Assembly: GCA_905250025.1 (NCBI GenBank) | Contig: CAJNOJ010000187.1 | Span: 62,001-126,000, forward strand | DNA from: Adineta ricciae | Lineage: Eukaryota > Rotifera > Eurotatoria > Adinetida > Adinetidae | Length of the DNA stretch: 64,000 nucleotides | Direction: 5' to 3' | Shown: one piece after another, positions 49,135 through 59,896 of the stretch | Numbering within the stretch: the first letter of the stretch is position 1 | Layout: every line of letters starts with the position of its first letter | Translations under genes and position numbers: made by a program | The notes under the pieces: model-generated | The model's database searches: none | Seen by the model: only the letters and a program-made list of their open reading frames with translations | What the model was told of the DNA's origin: nothing

Positions 49135-50501
49135 TTACATCAGTTTCAATCCTGTGCGTGTTCGTTTATAGTACCGTTGTGCTAATGAATTGATAATTGA
49201 AGCAACAAAATATATAATCATTCCAGCAACAAAGAAATTAAATATTCGAGTCAATAAGGATATTCTTTGCACATGACCAGTCAAATTCTCGCCTGGTTTT
49301 CGATGCATTTTGCCCTTTTGTTCCTGTAGCCAATCTTTAAATGGTGTTTGTAGTAATCGACCATAATATGGAATATGTTTCATCCAGCGAATGATTCTTT
49401 CCACGTGATGTTCGCTGAAGAGAAAGATGATAAATACTGTTTGAATGCTCATTTTAATCAATGCTTTGCCAATGATTGTTGCTAAAAAGAATGTCCAAAA
49501 CGAGATAAGAAAATAGCCACATGTGATGCCAGCTAAGTCAAACAAGGGATTTGGAATGCTTGCGCATAAAAGTATGCCTAAAAATCCGATACGTTTGATT
49601 AAACGGAAGATTAAGTACCGAACACGTTCGAATAAGGTCAAATTTTTTAAGTTATGTGTTTCCTCTGTCTTCAGCAATTGTTCAAAGTCACCTAATTCTT
49701 CGTCATCATCCATATCGGTATTTCCCAAACGTGCCGCACGCGCCATAAAGTACGGAGGTAATTCACCGAATGCCGTACCTAGACCCCAACAGAAAGCTTC
49801 TAGTTTAACTTTCCATAGAATTTTCCAGAAAGAGATTGTTCCGGTTTCCAGTAGATCAGTCAGAATTGTCTCGTTCGCATTGATTAACATTCGTGTTGTC
49901 GTTGTTGTACTCGTAGTCGGTGGGCAAACGATTTCATTAGGGTAAGGTGGACGAGGGAATTTGATTGATCCACATTCATATGCTGCTAGAGTAACCTGAG
50001 CAATAAATGGACCGAGATAAAGGAGAAATGTATGTAAACCCGTGCCAAGACCAACTGACGAGGCAATGCCAAGACCAAGCCAATATAATGCAGATAGAAG
50101 TAAACTTTCTACAAGTTGAATACTTGTTTGATGCGAACCTTCAACATTATAAATGAGCAGAAGAGAAAGACCGATTGCTACTGATAGAATCAACGTTTTC
50201 CTATAGGATATCAAACGTTTGAAACTAAGATGACTCAGATAAAGCAGTTCAAGTATACAATAATGTAGTGTGCGTATGGGTTGTCTCCAGAGAACGATCT
50301 TAGCTGTTTCATGACGTAACATTTCTTTTTGAGATTTTTTTAAATGGACTTTTTCAGGCGTGAAGTTTGATTGTCTAAATGGCATCAACGACAAAACTAA
50401 AGATTGAAAATGCACTGGATTACATACGAATTTAAAGTTGCCGAAGATTTGTCTCGTTTTCGTTTACGCTGACGATTTGAAGATGATGCTGATGAAGCCA
50501 T
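49135..50501 (-). CDS. VMP1: Vacuole membrane protein 1 (VMP1)
   Basis: Two minus-strand exons (50501-50428, 50374-49135) give 437 aa, versus ~406 in human. VMP1 is an ER multi-pass phospholipid scramblase needed for autophagosome formation and lipoprotein release. Landmarks: basic N-terminus NRQRKRKRDKSS; LWRQPIRTLHYCILELL; membrane segments near LILSVAIGLSLLLIYNV and ALYWLGLGIASSVGLGTGLH; and the VTT/DedA core EAFCWGLGTAFGELPPYFMA. Then RIGFLGILLCASIPNPLFDL and AGITCGYFLISFWTFFLATI follow. A Thr-rich patch (PPTTSTTTTTRM) and an acidic loop (MDDDEELGDFEQLL) account for part of the extra length. The C-terminus lacks a dilysine signal and ends TRTGLKLM. Confidence 0.95.
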
Positions 50502-51095
50502 TGTCAAATGAGGTTCAAGACCTGCTTTGAAATTCATTCATAGGTAAATATTTTCTCAATAGAATTGATCATTTAGCGTTTGAAAACTCGAAATCTACAA
50601 CAACAACAAAAGTTGACACGTCATTTTTTTATGTATCCCGTCCCATTTTCTCTCCACACATACTAAAATGTAAATAGCCAACCATTTTCGGCAACAAACA
50701 AATTCACGTATGGTTAATTGAAATCACCACTCAGCTCTTTAAGAAATCCTACTTCGAAAATTTTTCAATTTTATTTTCGAAAATTTCTCTATATTCATTC
50801 GCTTTTCCTAACAAAAAATTCTCCTTTGTTCCCTCAGCTCCCTATAGACATCTATCGTTGAATAACAATGACCGAATCTTTGCACGAACCAGATTCATTC
50901 CCTTATCGTGGTTTGTCATAAATCACATATAGGCGAGTATTACTCATTAGTTATCAGACTATATGTATCTATTCATCGAGGGCAAATTTCGTACTGTTTC
51001 GACACACAAAAATAGACGAGCGATGATGCATAACCGATATTTTTCTCATCTGTTTATCCGCTGTAAAAAGCACATAAACGTCATCACGAATATCC
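50502..51095. promoter_or_regulatory. Divergent intergenic region between VMP1 and the LOR gene
   Basis: 594 bp between opposed start codons, AT-rich, without exon evidence. Promoters and 5' UTRs of both genes presumably lie here. Confidence 0.4.
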
Positions 51096-51627
51096 ATGAA
51101 ATTTTCCATCAATACCGAAGATTTCTCCTCGAAATTTGATGTATTCGATACTGAAGGGTTGAAGAGATATCTTGTGAAAAATGAAATGGAATCTCTTGGA
51201 AGAAAATTCACTATATTCGACTTAGGTAAACTATCCTACATATCCTTGACTTTCTTTGTTAATATTTTTCATTATAGCCGATGATGTTGTCTGTACAGTC
51301 GAAAAGCAATTCTTCGCTCTACGTCCGACATATGTTGTTCATAACAAACATCATCAACCAGTGATGAATATACGTAAGAAATTCAATTTACTACATCCAC
51401 AATTCACGATCTCGTCGGAAGTTGATGAAGTCAAATTTCACACAGTGGGCGATTATTTTGGTGCAAATTTTTCGATTACAAGTAAAGATGAAAAAGAGAT
51501 TATTGCCAAAGTCACGCGAAAGAATGGATATACCATCGAAATACTCGATACCGAACATGATGCTCCAGCTTTAATTGCTATTGTGATTATTATTCATTTG
51601 TGCTGCTATTATACGAAAGACGAATAA
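51096..51627 (+). CDS. LURP-one-related (LOR/YxjI) beta-barrel protein
   Basis: Two exons (51096-51225, 51278-51627) give 159 aa, the normal size of a stand-alone LOR domain. The pattern of paired strands matches the tubby-like LOR fold: KFDVFDTEG..RYLVKNEMES, LGRKFTIFDL, then CTVEKQFFALRPTYVVHNKH, VMNIRKKFNLLHPQFTISSE, DYFGANFSIT and EIIAKVTRKNGYTIEIL. The EKxFxLRPxYxV and F-x-I-xxxDEK repeats are the family signature. The C-terminus is hydrophobic (APALIAIVIIIHLCCYY), as in many LOR proteins. The fold is related to phosphoinositide-binding tubby and scramblase domains; the actual ligand is unknown. The stop TAA overlaps an AATAAA, and the next gene starts 41 nt further on. Confidence 0.8.
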
Positions 51628-51667
51628 AATTTTCCTTTTTGATAATTTTCTCTTTTCTAGATCGAAT
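51628..51667 (+). promoter_or_regulatory. 40-nt intercistronic spacer with strong acceptor-like site
   Basis: After the LOR stop the sequence is pyrimidine-rich and ends ATTTTCTCTTTTCTAG (AG at 51659-51660), followed by ATCGAAT and the AMSH ATG. This is far too short for an independent promoter plus terminator, and fits a spliced-leader trans-splice acceptor of a downstream operon cistron. Confidence 0.5.
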
Positions 51668-53465
51668 ATGTCCCTTTCGGAAGAATCGATAAAACACGGA
51701 CGAGATTACGTTCAATCTTTACTAGAAAATCAATGTCGAATACCAATTCGTTCAACTACACCGATTAATTTTTATTATAAAACATCCGATAATTTAATAG
51801 ATGAAGCGGATTATCATTATCGAAATCAATTATATGAACAAAGCTTTATTCTCTATTCACGATACATAACGTAAGAAGAATTCTAATCGATTGAAAAGCG
51901 ATATAAAAGTTTTATCGTGTAGATTATTTGTTGAAGAACTTAAATTGCACCACCCTAGTTACGCAACTGTTTCTGTAAACGATCGTGAACGTGTGAAAGA
52001 GGTGAACATAGAGTGGATTGATCGTGTCTTCTTGAAAATAGGCGTTTTTCGTAGATAATTCGGTCGAAAGCTTTTCCACGTGCTGAAGAATTAAAATTGA
52101 AGTTGCAAGATAAATACGCACGTGAACACGAAGCACAATTGGTATGAAAAAGACAAAAGTAGTTTCCAGTATGAGTAGGAGTTATGTTTAGAAAGCAGCT
52201 CAAGAAGAAGAAAATGCCAAAGCGCTGGCGGCTGCAGCAGCAGTAGCAGCAAGTAAACCAACGACGAAGTATGAAAAGCAAATACTGATCATCTATTCAT
52301 CTTAGAATCATTCGCTCTTTAGTATTCATAATGAAAATCAACAAGCATTCCAACAATTGAAAGCAAATTTTACTCCTACACAACCAGCACACGTCGCTTT
52401 ATTTGCTATTCCAGCTACTGATAGAAATCTATTGGAAAACAGCAAGGAACCTACAAAGTAATCACTTAAAAATTCTCTCTATCAAACTAATTCCTTCATT
52501 TTCAGGCCAACATATGATCGCGCACAAAAGCCGATCTTGAGTATGTTGATTGAAATAAGATCATGAATATCTTTCTATTCGTTGCTTCGAAATAGACTCG
52601 ACAAACTCAAGTATGGCAATCTTTCGTCGAATTGTAGTACCGAATGATATCACACATAAATTTCTTCAAGTTGCACTGCGAAACACAGGTTCGGCCATGT
52701 CCGACAATTCACGAATTTTCTTACTTTGAACTTCTTTTCAGAACGGAAAATTGAAACCTGTGGTATTCTTGCAGGCAGCAAAGTAAACTTATCAGCCTGT
52801 CTTCTCATATCTCGTCACTCGTATTTTTCAGAAAGACAATCAATACATTATCACACATATTGTGGTACCAAAACAAAACGGCGGACCAGGTGATTTTCAT
52901 AAATCTATCCAACAATTTCTTTTTGCTAAACGCCCGTTTTCGACGTATTAGATTCATGTGATACAGAGAAAGAAGAAGAAATGGTTGAGTACATCGCTAG
53001 TAATGACTTAATCACGCTTGGCTGGATTCATGTATGTCTAACATAAAAGAATATCACAATGTCGACGAGTCTAATCTATTTTTAGACCCATCCCACCCAG
53101 ACTGTGTTCTTATCCAGCGTGGATCTTCATACACATTTACCTTATCAAATGTTAATGCAAGAAGCAGTTGCTATTGTCATTAGTCCAAAATACAACGAGT
53201 AAAGCATCGTCGGAAAGATTTGTTCACTCAGCGATTTCGATTCGTTTAGAACTGCTATATTTTCTCTTACACCCGAGACGGGTATACCGGTGATTTCAAC
53301 TTGTAAAAAAACCGGCTTTCATGAACATGTCAACAATCCTCCATTGTTCCTAGTATGGTTCTCTTTGATATCAAACTTCTGAATCTATGACTACTGTTTT
53401 AGCCTGCAACTCATACAATGTATGATCCCGGTCTTCAATGTAAAATAGTTGACCTACGCGCTTAA
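51668..53465 (+). CDS. STAMBP: AMSH/STAMBP-type JAMM deubiquitinase
   Basis: Thirteen exons (51668-51870, 51923-52001, 52055-52141, 52192-52268, 52323-52457, 52506-52540, 52596-52688, 52742-52782, 52832-52889, 52952-53031, 53086-53198, 53250-53352, 53403-53465) give 388 aa. AMSH cleaves K63-linked ubiquitin chains on endosomal cargo. The N-terminus is the USP8/MIT-like dimer domain ([20 protein letters not shown]). A helical Ala/Glu region precedes the MPN+ domain ([28 protein letters not shown]). Catalytic zinc residues sit in [17 protein letters not shown] (His296, His298, Asp309). The AMSH-specific structural second zinc site is intact: His311, Cys352, His358, His360 (CKKTGFHEH). The protein ends in DLRA, as the family does. 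It should be active. Confidence 0.95.
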
Positions 53466-53674
53466 AAATCTGATACGAAACGAGAATGCCGTTCATTGAT
53501 TTCTACGTACGACAGAAAAACACTATGAAACCAAGTCAAATTTCTTTTCTTATGAACTCTGTCAATCTATTTTCATTTCTATAGATAAAAACAGAATATA
53601 TATATATATATATAAAGATAATTTCGAATGTATAAATCAACTTCTCAGATAATATTTCTAGATTTTTCGAACCT
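53466..53674. other. Short same-strand intergenic interval
   Basis: 209 bp between AMSH and NDST, including a TA repeat (about 53596-53615). ATATTTCTAG ends 14 nt upstream of the NDST ATG and could be a 5' UTR or spliced-leader acceptor. Confidence 0.4.
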
Positions 53675-56600
53675 ATGGTTCGTTGTACATTGAAACGTGC
53701 AATTAAAGCACTGAGTTTTTGTCTGATTTTCGTCATCATTTGTACATACTATTCTTCTCAATCTGTTCCAAATAAAAATTTTCTCCAACGAAAATCTTTG
53801 TCAATTTTCATTCTCTCATCAACACGCTCGAAAACAATTCAACGCATTAGTCTCTTTTTCAACGAACTTCGCCTGAATTACGTTGAATATCGAAGAATTG
53901 ATGAACATTTTTACGAAAACGTTAAGACTCTGTTACCAAGATTAATCATTCTTGATTATCATCCTGATGAAAATCTTCGTTCAGTTATTAATCAATATGA
54001 AATTAAATTATTAATCTTATTGAATGCACAATGTACTGATTGTACAAAAGTTTCTTATTCGGAAATGTTATTTGAGAATGTCAGTTATCCAACAATGGAT
54101 TTCAATCGTGATGTATTGAAACCGGTGATTCACACAACGAAAAGTCCATTTCGACTCGTTCAACATAACAAGATCATTCAAATTTTACGATTCGACACAG
54201 TCTTGCCATACTTTCACCATCAACAATTCGAACGAAAAACTAAATGTTTTGTCTTTCGGACAACCGACAATCATCGAACCGATACGATTGTTTATGTGCA
54301 TAGTCGAACATCTTCTGAAAAATTGAAATTATTGTTCGAATACCACGAGAAACAACTATATTTATCTGAATGTCTCTTTGATTATTGGTTTATCTGGCCG
54401 GTGATGATGGATATAGTGCGATATTTAACTTCAAATGAATATGATTATCATGGATTGAAACGATATGTACAAGTTGATATTGATGATATCTTTTTAGGTG
54501 ATAAATCGAATGGTTATTTAATCTCGGATGATATTCAAGCACTGATTCGTTCACAATTATTTATTCAGAATTATATTGAAAATTTTCGATATCGATTGGG
54601 ATTTTCGGGTTATTACTATTCGAATTCTACGAATGAACATGCGAATGAAGCAAATCGTTTGTTAATGAGTAAGTTTCTTCTTTTTTTTTAAGATCGTTTT
54701 CTCTAGCGGGAAAAACCGTTCTAGACGAGAAAGATCGATTCACTTGGTTTCATCATACTTGGAAACATGAAAAATTAACAAATGTTACTAATAAAATTCT
54801 TTTAATCAGCTCGACGGAGACCAACATGGCGTTTGCACAAGTACTGATCTCTTTCGAACGACCAACGAATTGAAGACTTTTTTTTTCAGAAACATCAATT
54901 ACCATTGGATGAAAATTATGCTGTCGCACCTCATCATTCAGGAATCTATCCAATTAATCATATTGTTTACGATGTTTGGCATCGTTTCTTCAATTTCACT
55001 GTGACAAGTACAGAAAACTATCCCTATCATTATCAATTACCATCGGATCGTCGTGGTTTCATTTATCGAAATATTTCTGTAAGATCATCTTCGAGTTTCG
55101 AAAACAACCGACTTAATTCATGTGATTGAAGGTCTTACCGCGACGATCATGTGGATTGTATACAACTACGAGAAATTATACAACGTATCCAAATGGCAGT
55201 CATCGTTTAGAACGAATTTTAATGGGCGGAAGACTATTTCGAACGATATTAACAAATCCTGTAATTTAGTTGAATGTGGATTGTCAATTGATGAATGAAA
55301 ACTGTGTTTAGATCTCGATCTTTATGTCACATAATGTGAACTACGGTCATGATCGTATGGGTAATTACGTTTTCGCTAAACTGGTCTATTTAATTTCCAA
55401 ATGGACGAACATTCAATGGTCCAGGGATCTATCGTCATCTGAACTAGCCCGGAAATACTTTCATCATTTCTATCCCGAAGAACAAATGCCAATATTTACG
55501 GTAAGAACTTCAACAAAATTTGTTTTATAAGTTGTATGTGATTTAGAATCCATGTAGTGACCGAATTCTGATGAATCTTTGGAATGGAAATGATTCTCTG
55601 TGTACAACTTTTCCTCAGTTCATCATTGTCGGTCCACAAAAAACAGGTACGACTGCGTTGCATGCTATGCTATCTCAACATCCTGATCTCCGTCCGTCAC
55701 GAGCAATTTCGACAACATTCGAAGAAGTACAGTTCTTCAGCAATAATACGATCTATCTCAATGGAATCAACTGGTAAGACAATCGCCACGAACGAAAATC
55801 TCAAGATTCTACGTTATTCTTTCGCAGGTATTTGAATCAGTTCGATCCCGACGAACAATCAATGAACTTCGAGAAATCTGCAACTTATTTTGATTCGGCC
55901 GTCTCTATCAAACGGTTGAAAGCACTATTACCAAACATACGTTTGATAATGATGTTAACCGAACCTGGCCATCGTGCTTATTCGCGATATCAAGTAAGAT
56001 GTCAACAATAGACAAGGTTTACATAGACAAATCGATTAATTATAGATGGAAATATGTAAGTCAATATCATCCACGAGTTTGATTTGTTGGAGACAGATTT
56101 GCGAAGGTCAAGGCTATGTTGTCAGACAAGTGACAAGCTTGTCTTGAGGACAAATTCTTGATCATTGTGTAGTTTAGGACAGTTTAATCAAAAGCCAATA
56201 GCCTGAATGTCTGGTCAGCATCCGGCTTAACCTTCGCATTGCCTGCGTGTAATTAGTGTCTATCTTACAGTTATTTATAATTGAATTGTCTATGAAAACA
56301 AATGGAAACATTTGCATTGATGACTGAATAGAATATTTTCTTCTCCTTTAGCATGAAATTGCTCGAACAAATCGAACGATAACTTTTGATGAACTACTGA
56401 AAATGAAACATAAAGAAAACTCCGAGGATTTTCGTTTGAAGCAACGCTGCCTTCAACCAGGACATTATGCTGAACATGTTCGTAATTGGTTAAAGTATTT
56501 CTCATCAAAACAAGTAATTCCTCGTTGGTATTGGAAGCTCTGGAATAACAGGAGATTTTTCTAGATTTACATAATTGATGGTGAAGCATTTCGCCAAGAT

Positions 56601-56935
56601 CCTCGTCCAATTCTGGATGATCTTCAACATTCATTTCTTCAACTAAAAAATTCTCGGAAATCTTCACAGTTGGTCAGGTAAGTTATTTCGGTTTTTCCGA
56701 AATGATAACGAACCTAATTCTCGATAGATTCAATCGCAAAAAAGGTTTCTTTTGTCCAATTTCATCCAAACATCGTTTTCGATGTCTTGGCAATAGTAAA
56801 GGACGTTCGTATCAACCGATGTCATCTCAATCACGTGAATATTTAACAAATTATTACTTATCCCACAATCGAATCTTGATTAAACTTCTCAGAGATTATA
56901 ATTATTCACTTCCATCATGGTTGTCAGATAAATGA
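53675..56935 (+). CDS. NDST: Heparan sulfate N-deacetylase/N-sulfotransferase
   Basis: Ten exons (53675-54668, 54725-54840, 54890-55078, 55132-55260, 55312-55500, 55547-55773, 55828-55993, 56352-56513, 56565-56677, 56728-56935) give 830 aa; vertebrate NDSTs have about 880. This bifunctional Golgi enzyme removes N-acetyl from GlcNAc and adds N-sulfate from PAPS. A type II anchor lies near residues 10-25 (ALSFCLIFVIICTYY). Deacetylase motifs are YVQVDIDDIFLG, NYAVAPHHSGIYPINHIVYD and ISIFMSHNVNYGHDRMGNYV. The sulfotransferase begins FIIVGPQKTGTTALHAML with the catalytic/PAPS lysine in PQKTGTT, then the EKSATYFDS and HRAYSRYQ 3'-phosphate region. The C-terminus has CPISSKHRFRCLGNSKGRSY. Intron 7 (55994-56351, 358 bp) is the longest. 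Confidence 0.95.
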
Positions 56936-56964
56936 GAGTAAATTTTGTTCTTGACCTTTTTCAG
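56936..56964 (+). promoter_or_regulatory. 29-nt intercistronic spacer ending in AG at the NDUFAF3 start
   Basis: The NDST TGA is followed by GAGTAAATTTTGTTCTTGAC and CTTTTTCAG, whose AG abuts the ATG of NDUFAF3. No AATAAA or room for a promoter exists. An ATG overlapping the NDST stop (56932) is in frame, but the second ATG starts a clean mitochondrial presequence. This best fits a spliced-leader acceptor. Confidence 0.55.
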
Positions 56965-58066
56965 ATGAATTTCCTTCTCAAAAATTCCTCTCAATGGATT
57001 TTCAATCCAGCAAAAATCTCTTCCAAATTCTTTTCTCTATCTCATCTCGCACGTAGTGCCGAGGGTCGCATGGGTTATCCGAATGAACGATATGAACCAA
57101 CGACGATCGCAGCTATGGATCAAGATGATAAACGTCTACCGTTAATAACCGGTTTATACGACGACGGTTTTCTCATTGCTGGACGAGATCGCATTGTTGG
57201 AGCAATCTTTTCTTTTCCACGACAGATTGTTTGTTGGAATGTAAGATATCTTTAGTATTTCATTCTATATCATTGATTAACATATACGATGAAAGATAAG
57301 ACATAGGAAAAACATCAGTTTCGAAGCAAACTTAGCCTTCCTTTTTTTGGGCACACTGATGTTTGATAGTACTCATACGAGAAAAAATAGAGTTCCGTTT
57401 CTGTCATCAGATAATGGTATCTTTTTTTAGGTTTTTTCACCAGAACAAATAACACCGGAGTCTTTAGCTTTACTTGAAGTTATTCAGCCTCGTCCAGGTA
57501 CTTCCGGTTTTGTCTTTGATAATCAAAACATCGATCAATATTTTTAGAAATCTTCGTGTTGGGCTTCGGTGCCCGGACGAATAAAGTTCTTCCGGAGACG
57601 ATAAAATATCTTCGTTCGTTAAAAATTGGTTTTGAAATTCTGCCAACAGTTAGTAAAACATTTTTCTTCTCTGTCAACTTTCATCATATCTTTCATCTAG
57701 ACACAAGCCTGTGAGACCTACAATTTCCTCTTATCTGACAATCGTCTAGCTTATGCCGGTTTCTTTCCTCAGAACGATCTCGTCGACCAAAGTTACGGTT
57801 TACGAAAAGCTCTTGCACGAAGTCAATTATATGAAAAAGACGAAGAATATATCAAAACTGATATGTTAAAAGATACATATGAAATCATGATAAAAGCTCA
57901 TCGAGAGCGAAAACTACTACGACCTTATTCGCCATTGGAACAACGTCAATCGAGTCAACAGGAAGAAAACGATACTCATGTTCAGTCAGTAATTGGTACC
58001 AGACCGACAGAGAAAAGACCATCAATAAAGCAAGATAATGACGACCGTACAGATAAGCAAAAGTAA
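56965..58066 (+). CDS. NDUFAF3: Complex I assembly factor NDUFAF3 (Mth938/DUF498 domain)
   Basis: Four exons (56965-57240, 57431-57497, 57548-57648, 57701-58066) give 269 aa. The first ~33 residues are a mitochondrial presequence rich in Phe, Lys, Ser and Arg without acids (MNFLLKNSSQWIFNPAKISS...). The Mth938 fold follows: LYDDGFLIAGRDRIVGAIFS; CWNVFSPEQITPESLALLEV; PEIFVLGFGARTNKVLPETI; FEILPTTQACETYNFLLSDN; LAYAGFFPQNDLVDQSYGLR. These blocks match NDUFAF3, a matrix protein that assembles the Q-module of respiratory complex I with NDUFAF4. The protein has a ~90-residue charged C-terminal extension after the domain, absent from the ~180-aa human protein. AATAAA occurs near 58098. Confidence 0.93.
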
Positions 58067-59896
58067 TGTTTCTGGTTTTGTTTCTTGTAATGAGAATTTT
58101 AATAAACGAGCTAAATGTAACAACTCTCATAATTCATATCCAAAGTACAATTGATGAATATCGTATTGAATTGTAATCGAACGCTGCACTATTGTCCTTC
58201 ACGGGTAATGTGAGAAGGTTAACAGATAAGTCAAAGTTGAATGGTCAATGATTTATCGGCCTATTTTTACGTCTGATATTGACACAATCATCGAGTTTAA
58301 TAAATAATGCGATACATATATATATATACAAAAGTTTTCCATTTCATCTCTAGAAGAGTTTCTCTCGTAAGGAAACTATCACCAATCTGTCAAGTTGTGT
58401 TTTCTGTTGATACTATCGTTCGTTATTAGATATCATTTTCTGTTTATAATCAATTCTAATAATATCTTCTACAGTTTCTTTTTTTTCTAAGAACAAATAT
58501 CTATATAATTCATCAATTTATGTTACGATAACAATGTACTTCTGTATTTGTCTTTTGTAATTAACTTTCGAAAGTCGAAACGATTGTTTATACATTAACC
58601 AAACCGATTGAAAGATGTTTTGCTAAGTCATTATTAGACTTGATCTTTACTTTCCAACCTTTGCTATATAAATGACTCGTGTCGCGAGGACTTCGCTCGA
58701 TTTCAGTAAATCAAACAAAGCATCTTTTTCAGTGAAATAATTCGTTATTTTCTTTTCATCTCTAATAACAAATGCTTCATTGATCTGTTTTTCTAAATAA
58801 TTTTCCAATAGTCATAACAAAAAGATAAATAGATCGATCGGTTAAACGGCTATTACAGACACATGAATGGATCACTGAATAGGTGAATGTTATATGGATA
58901 TGTATTTCTTTGCGTAATCAATAAACAAAACAAAGATTAGACAGAAATATATACTTTCATCTTTTCTTTAATGAGTTTTTGATAGATCCGAATCGATTAA
59001 CAGGCATTCTTTTTCGTACACAACCATTAAAGTGATGTGGGAATTACACGTACAGCGATTAGCACCTCGATTTGTCTCGTATAATTATTAATATCAGAAA
59101 GAGAGAGAGAGAACAAAAAAAGAAATCGGTTGGACCTTCACTTTTTATTGCATATGTATATATACTGAGAGAAAGATATGAAGCAATCTAGTCAATCATA
59201 CGCTTATTAGACGAAAATAGACGATTGATCAAGCTTGTTGGATTGACGACAGAATATAAAGGCAATGATTATAGGCATCCTGTGTAGGAGAAGAAAAAAG
59301 AACTAAAGAAGAATGATTATCGAAAGGAGAGAGAGAGAGAGACATACATAAAATAGATCTCTACTATTGAAAATAGCAGAGAGTAGTCAATTATTAAAAA
59401 AAAACCGAATCAGGGATTAGGACATGTCAACAACATCATTTGAATGGAACGTGTCTTTTTAATTTCATCTGTCATATTACTGGCCAATCTATTGATAACA
59501 AGTACGAAGGCAAGTACAGTTAGAAGAATAAATAAAAGTAACGAACGAGCTCTCATCGACCGATAATAAACAGTCAGATATTTCCGATACGAGTTTTGCT
59601 CTTTCTTTTCCCTCCACATTTCCTACACTATTACATTAGAAAAGAGAGAAAGGGAGAGAAAGAGAAACAAGTCTCGGATATTTTATCTGAACATTATCAT
59701 GCGAGAAAGATTATGTGACATATTCTGTTTTCTCATTGATTGCATTCATGTTAGTTTCGTACTTGTACTAACATGTGAAAAGGTATCATTTTGTCGGTAT
59801 ATTCATTAGTAATATCATCATATTTTTCCTTGTTATTTTCATATCAAATGCAAATATTTTAGAAAAACTTTGAATGTGCTTCTCATCAAGTAAATT
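58067..59896. other. 1.8-kb mostly non-coding interval
   Basis: AT-rich, with a TA run near 58317-58329 and a GA repeat at about 59326-59342. Apart from one possible small minus-strand gene (59410-59619) no exon is supported. Confidence 0.45.
59410..59619 (-). CDS. Possible 69-aa single-pass membrane protein
   Basis: A true ATG at 59619 opens 69 codons on the minus strand ending at 59410. A basic N-terminus (MWREKKEQNSYRKYL...RSMRAR) is followed by a 19-residue hydrophobic segment (SLLLFILLTVLAFVLVINRL) and a short polar tail. AG precedes the ATG by four bases (GTAGGAAATG), compatible with a 5' splice. Positive-inside charge suggests N-in, C-out topology. No homologue is recognised, and it could be a chance frame. 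Confidence 0.35.
   Translation of the reverse strand: MWREKKEQNSYRKYLTVYYRSMRARSLLLFILLTVLAFVLVINRLASNMTDEIKKTRSIQMMLLTCPNP

Noticed and set aside
55994..56351. Possible small mobile element inside the longest NDST intron (AAGCTTGTC-centred palindromic bits)
   Set aside because: No terminal inverted repeats or target-site duplication could be defined; the stretch is simply a long intron.
56932..56964. NDUFAF3 start at the ATG overlapping the NDST stop
   Set aside because: Would add 11 residues including an Asp before the presequence, and the acceptor-like CTTTTTCAG directly precedes the next ATG, which is the better start.
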